Positions 17,922-27,334 are shown, counted from the stretch's first letter. The stretch: DNA of 64,000 nt from Stutzerimonas stutzeri (GCF_024451105.1 NZ_JANGEY010000001.1:124001-188000); one strand, 5' to 3'. The notes: generated by a model not told the origin, from the sequence alone. Made by a program: numbers and translations.

Positions 17922-18374
17922 ATGCAGATCCGTCCCGCCACCCTCGCCGACGTCCCGGCGCTCGGCCAACTGCTCGCCCAGCTGTTCGCCCAGGAAGCCG
18001 AGTTCGCCCCCGACCAGACCGCCCAGCAGCGCGGTCTGGCGGCGATCGTCGGCGACCCGGCGCTCGGCACCATTCTGGTCGCCGTCGAGGACGGCCGCCT
18101 GCTGGGCATGGTCAACCTGCTCTACACCATGTCCACCGCGCTGGGCGCGCGGGTGGCGCTGCTCGAGGACATGGTGGTGGACGCCACGGCGCGCGGCCGC
18201 GGCCTCGGCTCGGCGCTGCTGGAGTCCGCCATCGGCCATGCCCGGAGCTGCGGCTGCCGACGCATCACCCTGCTCACCGACGGCGACAACCTGGCGGCGC
18301 AGCGCTTCTACGCCCGCCACGGCTTCGTCCGCTCGCCGATGCGGCCGCTGCGCCTGGTGCTCGCGGCACGGTGA
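17922..18374 (+). CDS. GNAT family N-acetyltransferase
   Basis: 150 residues from the ATG at 17922 (MQIRPATLADVPALG), with CGGAG upstream. Upstream in-frame codons are less likely because the GNAT fold begins at MQIRPATL. The acetyl-CoA motif VVDATARGRGLGSALLES (R-G-x-G-x-G/A type) and AAQRFYARHGFVRS (motif B) are intact. The acceptor is unknown. It ends four bases before the convergent Mut7-C gene. Confidence 0.85.
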   Translation: MQIRPATLADVPALGQLLAQLFAQEAEFAPDQTAQQRGLAAIVGDPALGTILVAVEDGRLLGMVNLLYTMSTALGARVALLEDMVVDATARGRGLGSALLESAIGHARSCGCRRITLLTDGDNLAAQRFYARHGFVRSPMRPLRLVLAAR

Positions 18375-18378
18375 GCGC

Positions 18379-19131
18379 TCACCCGTCCGCAGGCGGCGCC
18401 AGCAGCGGTCCGAGCAGCGCGCACATGCTGCGCCAGTGCGAGCCCTCCCAGTAGATCCGCTGGCAGGCGTCGCAGCCGAGAAAGCGCGAGTAGAAGCGCG
18501 CGGCGCGCGGCGGCACCCGCGCGCGGGCCTGTTCGGTGTCGAGCTCGCGCAGCGGCAGGTTGCAGTGCACGCAGAGGCTGAACGGCCGCGCGCTGCGCGC
18601 CAGGTCGAGGCGCTCGAACAGTTCGCGCAACTGCAGCGCCGGCTTCAGGGCGTGCAGATAGCAGCCGCGGCTGACCATGCGCCGCTTGAGCAGCTCGCGG
18701 TCGCGGGTCAGCACGATGCGCTGCTCGGCGGCGGCCAGCGCGGCGATCTGGGCGTCCTCGAAGCGGTTGTCGTAGAGGGTGTCGAAGCCGCTCATGCGCA
18801 GCAGGCGCGCCAGGCCGCCGAGATGGGCGTCGGCGACGAAGCGCAGCACGCGCAGCGGCCTGGCCCGCACCTTGAGCAGCGGGCCGATGTCCAGGCTCTC
18901 GAAGCGCGGGTAGACCGCCACCCGGTCGCCCTCCTCGACCCGGCGCGCGAAGTCCACCGACTCGCCGTTGACCAGCACCAGCTCCACCTCGGTGTGCGGC
19001 ACGCCAAGCGCCTCGATCATGTGCTTGACGGTGGCCGCCCGCGCGCATTCGCAGGCGAACGCCCGGCAGCGCCGCTCGGCCGGCAGGAAGTCGTTGAGCT
19101 CCTCGTAGAAGCGGAAGGTGGCGCTGACCAT
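18379..19131 (-). CDS. Mut7-C RNase domain protein with N-terminal ubiquitin-like domain
   Basis: 250 residues from the ATG at 19131. Residues 1-80 (ATFRFYEELNDFLPAERR, VELVLVNGESVDFARRVEEG) match the beta-grasp Mut7-C ubiquitin domain. Residues 90-240 match the Mut7-C PIN-like nuclease domain (FVADAHLGGLARLLRMSGFD, IVLTRDRELLKRR). It ends in a zinc-ribbon-like pair of CxxC motifs (CVHCNLPL, CDACQRIYW). The acidic PIN residues Asp and Glu/Asp are visible. It is probably an RNA- or nucleotide-processing enzyme in the cytoplasm with unknown target. The ribosome site is weak. Confidence 0.82.
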   Translation of the reverse strand: MVSATFRFYEELNDFLPAERRCRAFACECARAATVKHMIEALGVPHTEVELVLVNGESVDFARRVEEGDRVAVYPRFESLDIGPLLKVRARPLRVLRFVADAHLGGLARLLRMSGFDTLYDNRFEDAQIAALAAAEQRIVLTRDRELLKRRMVSRGCYLHALKPALQLRELFERLDLARSARPFSLCVHCNLPLRELDTEQARARVPPRAARFYSRFLGCDACQRIYWEGSHWRSMCALLGPLLAPPADG

Positions 19132-19177
19132 CGGGACGCTTGTCCTGCCGCGCCACCGCCGGCGTCCGGCCGCGCCG

Positions 19178-19801
19178 CTAGGGCACGGCCGGACGCCCGT
19201 TCGCCTGCCACAGCGGCGCCGAGGAACGGCCGTCGTGGGCCAGCTCGCCACACCAGTCGTGACCGGCGAAGGGCTGCTGCGCCCGCCGGGCGGCGGTCGG
19301 TACCCAGGGCACGCTGAGGCTGGCGTAGGAGCGGGTGCTGTGCTCGCGCGCGTTGGCGTCGTCGCGTTCGGCGTAGGCCAGGGTCGGCGGCTCGTCCGCA
19401 CCGTCCTCCCGCCAGCTGCAGATCAGCAGGTAGCGCGGCAGCTCGCCGAAGGTATGGATCGGCGCCGCGCTCTCCACCTCCCGGGCGCTGCGTGCCACCT
19501 GGGCCGCCGACGGATAGGGGCCGTGACTCATCAGCAGGATCTCGCCGGTCGCCTCCAGCCAGCCGAAGGTGGCGCTGACGCCGGACGCCTGCGGCGCCGT
19601 GGCGAACTCCAGGGCGGTGGACAGCCGGGCGCGCTGGTGCTGCGGACTGGCCGCCGACATCGCCAGGAAGCTGGCGTGGGCTTGTGGCGCGGCGGACAGC
19701 GGCTCGGCGCGGCCGCCGCCGGCCGCCAGCAGGGTCAGCAGGGCGGTCATGGAAAGAACCGGGGCGGCGAACCGCCCGAGCGACGGAGGCAGACGGAGCA
19801 T
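19178..19801 (-). CDS. Secreted protein of unknown function
   Basis: 207 residues from the ATG at 19801 with GAGGTGG upstream. A hydrophobic N-terminus (about residues 8-30, ending AAGGGRAEPLSAAP) looks like a Sec signal peptide. The mature part has no motif I recognise; it contains ALEFATAPQASGVSATFGWL and ends in a Trp-rich segment. A 14-base sequence identical to one upstream of the TPR gene lies at 19847-19860. Low similarity to anything I know; function not assigned. Confidence 0.7.
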   Translation of the reverse strand: MLRLPPSLGRFAAPVLSMTALLTLLAAGGGRAEPLSAAPQAHASFLAMSAASPQHQRARLSTALEFATAPQASGVSATFGWLEATGEILLMSHGPYPSAAQVARSAREVESAAPIHTFGELPRYLLICSWREDGADEPPTLAYAERDDANAREHSTRSYASLSVPWVPTAARRAQQPFAGHDWCGELAHDGRSSAPLWQANGRPAVP

Positions 19802-19846
19802 GGCAACCACCTCGCAAGCGGGTGTGCTGACGGCAGGGCAGGTGAT

Positions 19847-19860
19847 GGAAGTAAAGTCGC
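19847..19860 (-). promoter_or_regulatory. Shared 14-mer upstream of the secreted-protein gene
   Basis: Minus strand GCGACTTTACTTCC, identical to 4293-4306. Here it lies 46 bases from the start codon. In both places CGTGCCGG occurs shortly upstream on the same strand, at different spacing. Confidence 0.25.
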
Positions 19861-19977
19861 CGCCGGCACGCCCCGCAAGCACGCGCCCTCCGACCGACGG
19901 CAACCGGCCGCACTCCGCCGGAACCCGCGCCGCCTAGACTGGAGGACGGAGGCCCCGTTCCTCACCCCGGAGATCGC

Positions 19978-20997
19978 ATGCCGCCCCGCGAGCCCAGCGA
20001 ACTGGTCGAACTCGAGCGCCTGATCGACAGGCTCGGCAGCCGCCTGCAGGCGCGCGTGCTGTGTCGCGTCGAGGTCGAGACGCACAGCCTGCCGGTATAC
20101 GCGATCAGCCTCGGCAATCCCGCCGCGGAGGCCCCCGCGGTGGGTTACTTCGGCGGCGTGCACGGCCTCGAGCGGATCGGCGCCGGCGTGGTGCTGGCCT
20201 TCCTGCACAGCGTACTGACGCGCCTGCGCTGGGATCCGCTGCTGCAGCAGCAGCTCGAACGCATGCGCATGGTATTCATGCCGGTGGTCAATCCCGGCGG
20301 CCTGTGGCGCGGCACCCGCGCCAATCCGCAGGGCGTCGACCTGATGCGCAACGCGCCGGTGGAGGCGCAGCAGCCGGTCGCCTTCCTGGTCGGCGGCCAG
20401 CGCCTGAGCGCGCACCTGCCCTGGTACCGCGGCCCGCGCAGCGCGCCGATGCAGGCGGAAAGCCAGGCGCTCTGCGAGGTCGTCGAGGCGGAGCTGCTCA
20501 GCCACCGCTTCAGCATCGCGGTGGACTGCCACTCCGGCTTCGGCCTGCGCGACCGCATCTGGTTCCCCTACGCCGGCAGCCGCACGCCCATTCCGCATCT
20601 GCCCGAGATGCACGCGCTGAGCGAAGTCCTCGACCAGACCCACCGCCACCATCCCTACCTGTTCGAACCACAGAGCCGCCAGTATCTGGCCCACGGCGAC
20701 CTCTGGGATCACCTCTATCGGCGCGCCCTGAGCGATCCGGCGCGGGTGCACCTGCCGCTGACCCTGGAGATGGGCTCCTGGCTGTGGGTGAAGAAGAATC
20801 CGCGCCAGCTGCTGTCGCTGCAGGGGCTGTTCAACCCGCTGCTCGACCACCGCGAGGCGCGCGTGCTGCGCCGTCAGGTGGAGTGGCTGGACTTCGTCGG
20901 CCGCGCCGCCTGCGGCCACCTCGGCTGGTGCCCGGTCGACGAGGCCCGCGAGCGGCATCGCCAGCAGGCCCTGCGCCGCTGGTATCCGTGGCGCTAG
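19978..20997 (+). CDS. M14-family zinc carboxypeptidase-like protein
   Basis: 339 residues. The zinc ligands of the M14/succinylglutamate desuccinylase fold are visible: GGVHGLER (His and Glu, about residues 60-67), IAVDCHSGFG (third ligand His) and LTLEMGSWLW (catalytic Glu). MPVVNPGGLWRGTRANPQGV with the following DLMRN is the substrate-carboxylate-binding block. It has no signal peptide, so probably acts in the cytoplasm on a peptide or acyl-amino acid. The alpha/beta hydrolase gene starts two bases after its stop, implying one transcript. Confidence 0.82.
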   Translation: MPPREPSELVELERLIDRLGSRLQARVLCRVEVETHSLPVYAISLGNPAAEAPAVGYFGGVHGLERIGAGVVLAFLHSVLTRLRWDPLLQQQLERMRMVFMPVVNPGGLWRGTRANPQGVDLMRNAPVEAQQPVAFLVGGQRLSAHLPWYRGPRSAPMQAESQALCEVVEAELLSHRFSIAVDCHSGFGLRDRIWFPYAGSRTPIPHLPEMHALSEVLDQTHRHHPYLFEPQSRQYLAHGDLWDHLYRRALSDPARVHLPLTLEMGSWLWVKKNPRQLLSLQGLFNPLLDHREARVLRRQVEWLDFVGRAACGHLGWCPVDEARERHRQQALRRWYPWR

Positions 20998-20999
20998 GC

Positions 21000-21767
21000 A
21001 TGGCCGGCTGGCTCCTGTTGCGCGGCCTGACCCGCGAGAGCGGTCACTGGGGCGACTTCCCCGCCCTGCTGGGCGCGCGTCTGCCGGGGGCCCGCGTCCT
21101 CGCCCTCGACCTGCCCGGCAACGGCGCACGCCATCGCGAGACCAGCCCGTGGCGGGTGGCGGACATGCTCGCCGCCTGCCGCCGGCAGCTGCCGGCGGAG
21201 GAGCTCGGGGGATCGCTGCACCTGCTGGCCATGTCGCTGGGCGCGATGGTGGCGCTGGAGTGGGCCGCCCGCTACCCGCGCGAACTGGCCGGCGCGGTGC
21301 TGATCAACGCCAGCGTCGCCGGCCTCAGCCCGCTGCACCGGCGCTTGCGCCCCTCCAGCTACCCGCAGCTGCTCGGCGTGCTGGCCGGCGGCGACGCGCG
21401 CGCCCGCGAAGCGGCCATCCTGCGCCTGACCAGCGCGCGCGCCGATCCCGCGGTGCTCGAACACTGGGTGGCGCTGCGCCGTCGTCATCCGGTCAGCGCG
21501 TGCAATACCCTGCGCCAGTTGGCCGCCGCGGCGCGCTTTCGCCTGCCGGAGCGACGGCCGTCGGTGCCGCTGCTGGTCCTCAGCGGCGCGCGCGATGCGC
21601 TGGTCGACCCGTGCTGTTCGGCCGCGCTGGCCGAGCGCTGGCGACTGCCCCACGCCCGCCACCCCGACGCCGGCCACGACCTGCCGCTGGACGACGGTGC
21701 CTGGGTCGTCGAGCGGATCGCCGCCTGGCTGGACGCGGAGGCCGAAGGGGACGATGCGCCGTCCTGA
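21000..21767 (+). CDS. Alpha/beta hydrolase fold protein
   Basis: 255 residues from the ATG at 21000. The nucleophile elbow reads LLAMSLGAMVAL, with Ala at the first glycine of G-x-S-x-G, which is tolerated in the family. The acid is in LVLSGARDALV and the histidine in PDAGHDLPLDDG, so the triad is complete. It begins directly at the core beta strand (WLLLRGLTRESGHWGDF), giving a short lipase/esterase-like enzyme. The substrate is unknown; co-transcription with the M14 gene suggests a shared acyl or peptide substrate, but this is inference. Confidence 0.8.
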   Translation: MAGWLLLRGLTRESGHWGDFPALLGARLPGARVLALDLPGNGARHRETSPWRVADMLAACRRQLPAEELGGSLHLLAMSLGAMVALEWAARYPRELAGAVLINASVAGLSPLHRRLRPSSYPQLLGVLAGGDARAREAAILRLTSARADPAVLEHWVALRRRHPVSACNTLRQLAAAARFRLPERRPSVPLLVLSGARDALVDPCCSAALAERWRLPHARHPDAGHDLPLDDGAWVVERIAAWLDAEAEGDDAPS

Positions 21768-21976
21768 ACGCCCCCCATCCCTGCATCGGTGCCGACCACG
21801 GATTTGACGCCAGAAAATACGTCAATAATTTGTCCAAAATCCGACCGAAAACCGGCGCCAGATCAACAAACGCAACGTTTCCGCCGGTAGAATCGCCGCC
21901 CCGAAGCAGGCCAGGGATGGCGAGCCCGCGAATCGACCGGTCGTCGTCAGATTTCAGGCGTCAACTTGACTTGCAT

Positions 21977-21990
21977 GTGATCCACATCAA
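21977..21990. promoter_or_regulatory. Candidate Anr/FNR box
   Basis: GTGATCCACATCAA differs from TTGAT-N4-ATCAA by one base. The surrounding region (21790-22000) is clearly AT-richer than its neighbours. A site centred at -41.5 would place the start near 22025, about 43 bases before the next gene's ATG. Confidence 0.5.
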
Positions 21991-22067
21991 ACTTGTCCAT
22001 GTTGTTCGGCAGAACATCGGTGGCGGCAGAGGAGTCGTCTCCGCGCTCTGTCGTGGGAGGTTTCTAC

Positions 22068-22511
22068 ATGAGTGACGAAGACGCGGTACCCCTCCCGATC
22101 AAGCGCCCGGCCAACGACATCGAGCGTGCCCGCCGCGCCCGCGAGGAAGCCGAGATCGAGCATGCTCTGGCAGCACGCATGGCGCACTACGAACGCTGGC
22201 GCGCGGAACAGCACAGCATGCTTCCCAAGGCGCAGGAGGCCCTCGCCAGGCTGCTGGATGCGGCGCTGCACGGCACCGGCGACGGGCAGAGCGAGATCTG
22301 CCGGGATTTCCTGCTCGGCCTGTGGAACGGCCAGGAACACCTGTTCAACCTGTCCCGGCTGCGTCGCCTGGAGATCGACCAGTGGCAGGACTGCATGGCG
22401 GTGCTGCAGCTCTACCAGTGCTCGCATTCGCCGCTGCACCTGACCATCCAGAACGGCGAGCACATCTGGCAACAGCTCAAGGTCAGGGAGCCGCTCGGCC
22501 GTCTGCCCTGA
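22068..22511 (+). CDS. Hypothetical protein, possibly oxygen-regulated
   Basis: 147 residues from the ATG at 22068 with GGGAGG six to twelve bases upstream; an upstream in-frame ATG (21993) lacks a ribosome site. The N-terminus is charged and coiled-coil-like (ERARRAREEAEIEHALAARM). The remainder (ALARLLDAALHGTGDGQSEI, DFLLGLWNGQEHLFNLSRLR) faintly recalls a family of short uncharacterised proteins. No catalytic motif, signal or membrane helix. The promoter region carries a good Anr-like box, so expression at low oxygen is a testable guess. It precedes fdhD by 190 bases on the same strand. Confidence 0.7.
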   Translation: MSDEDAVPLPIKRPANDIERARRAREEAEIEHALAARMAHYERWRAEQHSMLPKAQEALARLLDAALHGTGDGQSEICRDFLLGLWNGQEHLFNLSRLRRLEIDQWQDCMAVLQLYQCSHSPLHLTIQNGEHIWQQLKVREPLGRLP

Positions 22512-22701
22512 ACCCGCGCCGGCCTGCCGATCTGCCCCTCCAGCGGATACTCGATGCGCCAGTCGACGCGGCGAACTTCGCGCCCCCGCCGGCAACCAGC
22601 CGGCGCTCCGTGGCCTCCCCCGCGACGCTGCCGCCGATTGGACGCCTCGGCGCCGCGCGGCCTAGGATGAGCGGACCGAACTGCCGCGGAGGGCCAAGCC
22701 C

Positions 22702-23529
22702 ATGCCACGCGCCACCGCTCCTCCCAGCACCCCGCCGATCGTCGCCCGCCCGGCGGACGGCTACGCCTACGTCGAGCTGGCGGCGGTCGCCGCCGTAGCC
22801 CACGCCCCGCTGGCCGAGGAGTGCGCCCTGGCGCTCGCCTACAACGGCCTCGGCCAGGCGGTGATGATGGTCACCCCGCAGGATCTCGAGGACTTCGTGC
22901 TCGGCTTCACCCTGAGCAGCGGGATCATCGACAGTCTCGATGAGATCTACGACCTCGGCCTCCATGGCGACGGCGCCGCGCGCCGCGCCGAGGTGCAGAT
23001 TGCCAGCCGCGCCTTCTGGAACCTCAAGTGCCAGCGCCGCCAGTTGGCCGGCAGCAGCGGCTGCGGGCTGTGCGGCGTCGAGACGCTGGCGCAGGCGCTG
23101 CCGCCGCTCGCCGCGCTGCCGGGCCGGCCGCTGCCGCCGGCCGCGCACCTGAGCGGGCTGCGCGAGCGCATCGCCACTGCACAGACCCTGGCCCGCCACA
23201 GCGGCGCGCTGCACGCCGCACTGTACGTCGACGCCAGCGGCCGGATCGTCCTGTGCCGCGAGGACATCGGCCGCCACAACGCGCTGGACAAGCTGATCGG
23301 CGCCCTGCACGGCGCCGGTCTGGCGCCCGACGCGGGCTTCGTCGTGGTCACCAGCCGCTGCAGCCTGGAACTGATCCACAAGGCGGTGCGCGCGCGCCTC
23401 GCCAGCCTGGTGTGCCTGTCGGCGCCCACCGCGCTGACCGTGCAGTGGGCGCGCGCCCACCACCTCAACCTGATCCACCTGCCCCACCACAGCGCGCCGC
23501 GGGTCTACAGCCCCGCGCCCGCCGCCTGA
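22702..23529 (+). CDS. fdhD: Formate dehydrogenase accessory sulfurtransferase FdhD
   Basis: 275 residues. GSSGCGLCG (about residues 117-125) is the CxxC needed to carry sulfur. REDIGRHNALDKLIGALHG is the FdhD signature. FdhD receives sulfur from IscS and sulfurates the Mo-bis-MGD cofactor before insertion into formate-dehydrogenase-type enzymes. Its client is most likely the FdhF/YdeP-type oxidoreductase starting 19 bases downstream. Confidence 0.93.
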   Translation: MPRATAPPSTPPIVARPADGYAYVELAAVAAVAHAPLAEECALALAYNGLGQAVMMVTPQDLEDFVLGFTLSSGIIDSLDEIYDLGLHGDGAARRAEVQIASRAFWNLKCQRRQLAGSSGCGLCGVETLAQALPPLAALPGRPLPPAAHLSGLRERIATAQTLARHSGALHAALYVDASGRIVLCREDIGRHNALDKLIGALHGAGLAPDAGFVVVTSRCSLELIHKAVRARLASLVCLSAPTALTVQWARAHHLNLIHLPHHSAPRVYSPAPAA

Positions 23530-23548
23530 CCCACGCAAGGGAACCGCC

Positions 23549-25885
23549 ATGGCCGACCGCTTCCACCCCGACGCCCGCTTCCAGCCCTACGCCGGCCCGG
23601 CCGGCGGCTGGGGCGCGCTGCGCAGCGTGACCCGCGCCTGGCTGGGCAGCGACAACGCGCTGAAGAACATCCGCACCCTGCTCAGGACCAACCAGAACGG
23701 CGGCTTCGACTGTCCGGGCTGCGCCTGGGGCGAGGCGCCCGGCCAGCACAGGGTGAACTTCTGCGAGAACGGCGCCAAGGCGGTGAACTGGGAAGCCACC
23801 CGGCGCGGCATCGGCGCCGAGTTCTTCGCCCGCTACAGCGTGCGCCAGCTCGCCGCGCAGAGCGACTACTGGCTGGAATACCAGGGCCGGCTGAGCGAGC
23901 CGCTGCGCTACGATGCCGCCACGGACCACTACGTGCCGATCGGCTGGGACGACGCCTTCGCGCTGATCGCCGGCGAACTCAAGGCCATGACGCAGCCCGA
24001 CCAGCTCGAGCTGTACACCTCGGGACGGGCCAGCAACGAGGCGGCCTTCCTCTACCAGCTGCTGGGGCGCGCGCTGGGCAGCAACAACTTCCCCGACTGC
24101 TCGAACATGTGCCACGAGGCCAGCGGCGTCGGTCTCGGCCAGAGCCTCGGGGTCGGCAAGGGCAGCGTCACATACGCCGACTTCGAGCACGCCGACGCCA
24201 TCTTCGTGATGGGCCAGAACCCCGGCACCAACCACCCGCGCATGCTCGAGCCGCTGCGCGAGGCGGTGCGCCGCGGCGCCCAGGTGGTGTGCTTCAACCC
24301 GCTGCGCGAGCGCGGCCTGGAGCGCTTCCAGCATCCGCAGAAGGCGCTGGAGATGCTCGCCAACGGCGCCGCGCCGACCCACAGCGCCTACTTCCGGCCG
24401 AGGCTCGGCGGCGATCTGGCGGCGCTGCGCGGCATGGCCAAGTTCCTCCTGCAGTGGGAGCGCGAGGCGCAGCAGCAGGGCCTGCCGGCGCTGTTCGACC
24501 ACGCCTTCATCGCCGAGCACACACAGGGCGTCGACGACTACCTGGCGGCGGTGGACGCCACGCCGTGGACGCAGATCGAGCAGCAGTCGGGCCTTTCGCT
24601 GGCCGAGATCGAGCAGGCCGCGCGCCTGTACCGCGAGGCCGGGCGGACGATCGTCTGCTGGGCGATGGGTATCACCCAGCACCGTCATTCGGTGGCGACC
24701 ATCCAGGAGATCGTCAACCTGCTGCTGCTACGCGGCAACCTTGGCAAGCCCGGCGCCGGCGCCTGCCCGGTGCGCGGCCACAGCAACGTGCAGGGCGACC
24801 GGACCATGGGCATCAACGAGCGGCCGCCGGCGGCGCTGCTCGATGCGCTGGAACAGCGCTTCGCCTTCCGCGTGCCGCGCCGCCACGGCCACAACACCGT
24901 GGAGGCCATCGAGGCGATGCTCGCCGGCCAGGTGCGGGTGTTCATCGGCCTGGGCGGCAACTTCGCCCAGGCCACCCCGGACACCCCGCGCACCCACCAG
25001 GCGCTGCGCAAGTGCGCGCTGACCGTGCAGATCAGCACCAAGCTCAACCGCAGCCACCTGGTCACCGGCCGCCAGGCGCTGATCCTGCCCTGCCTCGGGC
25101 GCACCGACATCGACCGCCAGGCGACGGGGCCGCAGGCGGTGACGGTGGAGGACTCGTTCAGCATGGTGCATGCGTCCTGGGGCCAGCTCGAACCGCTGTC
25201 GGCGCAGATGCGCTCGGAGCCGGCGATCGTCGCCGGCATCGCCGCGGCGACGCTGGGTCCGTGGCCGGTCGACTGGCGGTGGCTGGTCGAGGACTACGCG
25301 CGCATCCGCCAGCTGATCGGCGAAACCATCCCCGGCTTCGCCGACTTCGAGCAGCGCCTCGCCCAGCCCGGCGGCTTCTACCTGGGCAACGCCGCGGCAC
25401 GCCGCCAGTGGCATACCGCCAGCGGCCGCGCCGAGTTCCGCGCCCACGCCCTGCCGGACGATCTGCTGCCGGAGCAGGTGCGCGGCCAGGACGAGAAGCC
25501 CGACCTGATCCTGCAGACGCTGCGCTCCCACGACCAGTACAACACCACGCTGTACGGCCTCGACGACCGCTATCGCGGCGTGCAGGGCATGCGCGAGGTA
25601 GTGTTCGTCAATCCGGACGACATCCGGCGCCTCGGCCTCACGCCGGGGCAGAAGGTCGACCTGGTTTCGCTGTGGGACGACGGCATCGAACGGCGGGTGG
25701 AGGGCTTCACCCTGCTCGCCTACGACACCCCGGCGGGCCAGGCCGCCGCCTACTACCCGGAGACCAACCCGCTGGTGCCGCTGGCAAGCGTCGGCGCGGG
25801 CAGCCACACGCCGACCTCGAAGTTCGTCGCCATCCGCGTGCTGCCGGCGCGCGCCCGCAGCGAGATCGCCCGCGCGCCGGCCTGA
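23549..25885 (+). CDS. FdhF/YdeP-type molybdopterin oxidoreductase
   Basis: 778 residues with AAGGGA upstream of the ATG at 23549. The N-terminal cluster region DCPGCAWGEA...NFCENG has three cysteines, fewer than the full [4Fe-4S] set of true formate dehydrogenases, as in YdeP proteins. Cys188 in SNMCHEASGVGL aligns with the Mo-ligating Sec/Cys of FdhF. Bis-MGD contacts are visible in FVMGQNPGTNHPRML and CPVRGHSNVQGDRTMGI, and the C-terminal dinucleotide-binding domain is present. No Tat signal, so it is cytoplasmic. The physiological substrate of YdeP-type enzymes is not established; YdeP has been linked to acid resistance in E. coli. It forms an operon with fdhD. Confidence 0.88.
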   Translation: MADRFHPDARFQPYAGPAGGWGALRSVTRAWLGSDNALKNIRTLLRTNQNGGFDCPGCAWGEAPGQHRVNFCENGAKAVNWEATRRGIGAEFFARYSVRQLAAQSDYWLEYQGRLSEPLRYDAATDHYVPIGWDDAFALIAGELKAMTQPDQLELYTSGRASNEAAFLYQLLGRALGSNNFPDCSNMCHEASGVGLGQSLGVGKGSVTYADFEHADAIFVMGQNPGTNHPRMLEPLREAVRRGAQVVCFNPLRERGLERFQHPQKALEMLANGAAPTHSAYFRPRLGGDLAALRGMAKFLLQWEREAQQQGLPALFDHAFIAEHTQGVDDYLAAVDATPWTQIEQQSGLSLAEIEQAARLYREAGRTIVCWAMGITQHRHSVATIQEIVNLLLLRGNLGKPGAGACPVRGHSNVQGDRTMGINERPPAALLDALEQRFAFRVPRRHGHNTVEAIEAMLAGQVRVFIGLGGNFAQATPDTPRTHQALRKCALTVQISTKLNRSHLVTGRQALILPCLGRTDIDRQATGPQAVTVEDSFSMVHASWGQLEPLSAQMRSEPAIVAGIAAATLGPWPVDWRWLVEDYARIRQLIGETIPGFADFEQRLAQPGGFYLGNAAARRQWHTASGRAEFRAHALPDDLLPEQVRGQDEKPDLILQTLRSHDQYNTTLYGLDDRYRGVQGMREVVFVNPDDIRRLGLTPGQKVDLVSLWDDGIERRVEGFTLLAYDTPAGQAAAYYPETNPLVPLASVGAGSHTPTSKFVAIRVLPARARSEIARAPA

Positions 25886-25892
25886 GGCTGGC

Positions 25893-27269
25893 TCAGCGCT
25901 GCGCCTGCAGCCACTGCCAGGTGGCCTCCAGCGCCAGGGCGAAGCGCTCGAGCAGCTGGGCCATCTCCGCCTCGGAGATGATCAGCGGCGGGCAGAAGGC
26001 CACCGCGTCGCCCATCGCGCGGGTGATCAGGCCGTGCTGCTGGGCGTTGGCGGCCATCTGCCGGCCGAGCACGCCCGGCGCCTGGAACGGTGCCTTGCTG
26101 GCCTTGTCGGCGACCAGCTCCACCGCGGCGATCAGCCCGCAGCCGCGTACCTCGCCGACCAGCGGGTGGTCGGCGTACCGGCGCAGGCCGTCCTGCAACA
26201 GGCGGCCCATGGCGGCGGCATGCTCGACCAGGCCTTCTTCCTCGATGACCTTGAGGTTCTCCAGCGCCACCGCGGTGGCCACCGGGTGGCCGCTGGCGGT
26301 GAAGCCGTGGCCGAGGGTGCCGAAGGCGCCGCTCTGCTCGGCGATCGGCTGGTACACCGCGTCATTGACCAGCACCGCGGCGATCGGCATGTACGAGGAG
26401 GACAGCTGCTTGGAGACCACCAGGATGTCCGGCTGGATGCCGAAGGTCTGGCTGCCGAACATCTGGCCGGTGCGACCGAAACCGCAGATCACCTCGTCGG
26501 CGATCACCAGGATGTCGTACTTGCGGCAGATCTGCTGGACCTTCTGCCAGTAGCCCTGGGGCGGCACGATGACGCCGCCGGCGCCCATCAGCGGCTCGCC
26601 GATGAAGGCGGCGATGGTTTCCGGGCCCTCGGCGAGGATGGTCTGCTCCAGCTCGGCGGCCAGGCGCTCGGCGAACTGCTCCTCGCTCTCGCCGGGCTGG
26701 GCGAAGCGGTAGTGGTGCGGGCAGCCGACGTGCAGGAAGCCCGGCAGCGGCAGGTCGAAGCCTGCGTGGTTGGCCGGCAGGCCGGTGAGGCTGGCGCTGG
26801 CCACGGTGACGCCGTGGTAGGCCTTGCTGCGGGCGATGAACTTCTTCTTCGCCGGGCGGCCGCGGGCGTTGTTGAGGAACCACACCAGCTTGACCACGGT
26901 GTCGTTGGCCTCGGAGCCGGAGTTGGTGAAGAACACCTTGCTCATCGGCACCGGCGCCATGTCGATCAGCTTCTGCGCCAGCTCGATGCTCGGCCGGTGC
27001 CCCTTGTGGCTGAACAGGTGGTAGAACGGCAGGGTGCGCAGCTGTTCCTCGGCGGCGCGGATCAGCCGCTGGTTGCTGAAGCCCAGCGCCACGCTCCACA
27101 GGCCGGACATCGCCTCGATGTACTGCTTGCCCTGCTCGTCGAAGACGAACACCCCCTCGCCGCGCTCGATCACCAGCGGTCCCTGCTCCTCGTGCAGGCG
27201 GGCGTTGGTGTAGGGGTGCAGCTGGTACTGGACGTCGGCGCTGGCCAGCGCGGAAAGCGGCTGTTTCAT
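25893..27269 (-). CDS. Class III (omega) aminotransferase
   Basis: 458 residues from the ATG at 27269. PLP is held by Lys287 (ILVVSKQLSSSYMP), with Asp258 in VIADEVICGFGRTGQMFG and the phosphate-binding SGSEANDTVVKL. Length and the PANHAGFDLPLPGFLH segment fit omega-amino-acid/polyamine:pyruvate transaminases. The amino donor could be putrescine, beta-alanine or a related amine. It converges with the molybdoenzyme gene, eight bases apart, and stands as a single gene. Confidence 0.88.
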   Translation of the reverse strand: MKQPLSALASADVQYQLHPYTNARLHEEQGPLVIERGEGVFVFDEQGKQYIEAMSGLWSVALGFSNQRLIRAAEEQLRTLPFYHLFSHKGHRPSIELAQKLIDMAPVPMSKVFFTNSGSEANDTVVKLVWFLNNARGRPAKKKFIARSKAYHGVTVASASLTGLPANHAGFDLPLPGFLHVGCPHHYRFAQPGESEEQFAERLAAELEQTILAEGPETIAAFIGEPLMGAGGVIVPPQGYWQKVQQICRKYDILVIADEVICGFGRTGQMFGSQTFGIQPDILVVSKQLSSSYMPIAAVLVNDAVYQPIAEQSGAFGTLGHGFTASGHPVATAVALENLKVIEEEGLVEHAAAMGRLLQDGLRRYADHPLVGEVRGCGLIAAVELVADKASKAPFQAPGVLGRQMAANAQQHGLITRAMGDAVAFCPPLIISEAEMAQLLERFALALEATWQWLQAQR

Positions 27270-27334
27270 GGGGGTACTCTCGAAGGCAGGGCAGGCGCAG
27301 CGGCCCGCGTGACGCGAAGATGTCAATGATACGC

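Noticed and set aside
24109-26553. A long plus-strand frame across the molybdoenzyme and aminotransferase
   Set aside because: Shadow frame with no motifs; it overlaps two well-supported genes.
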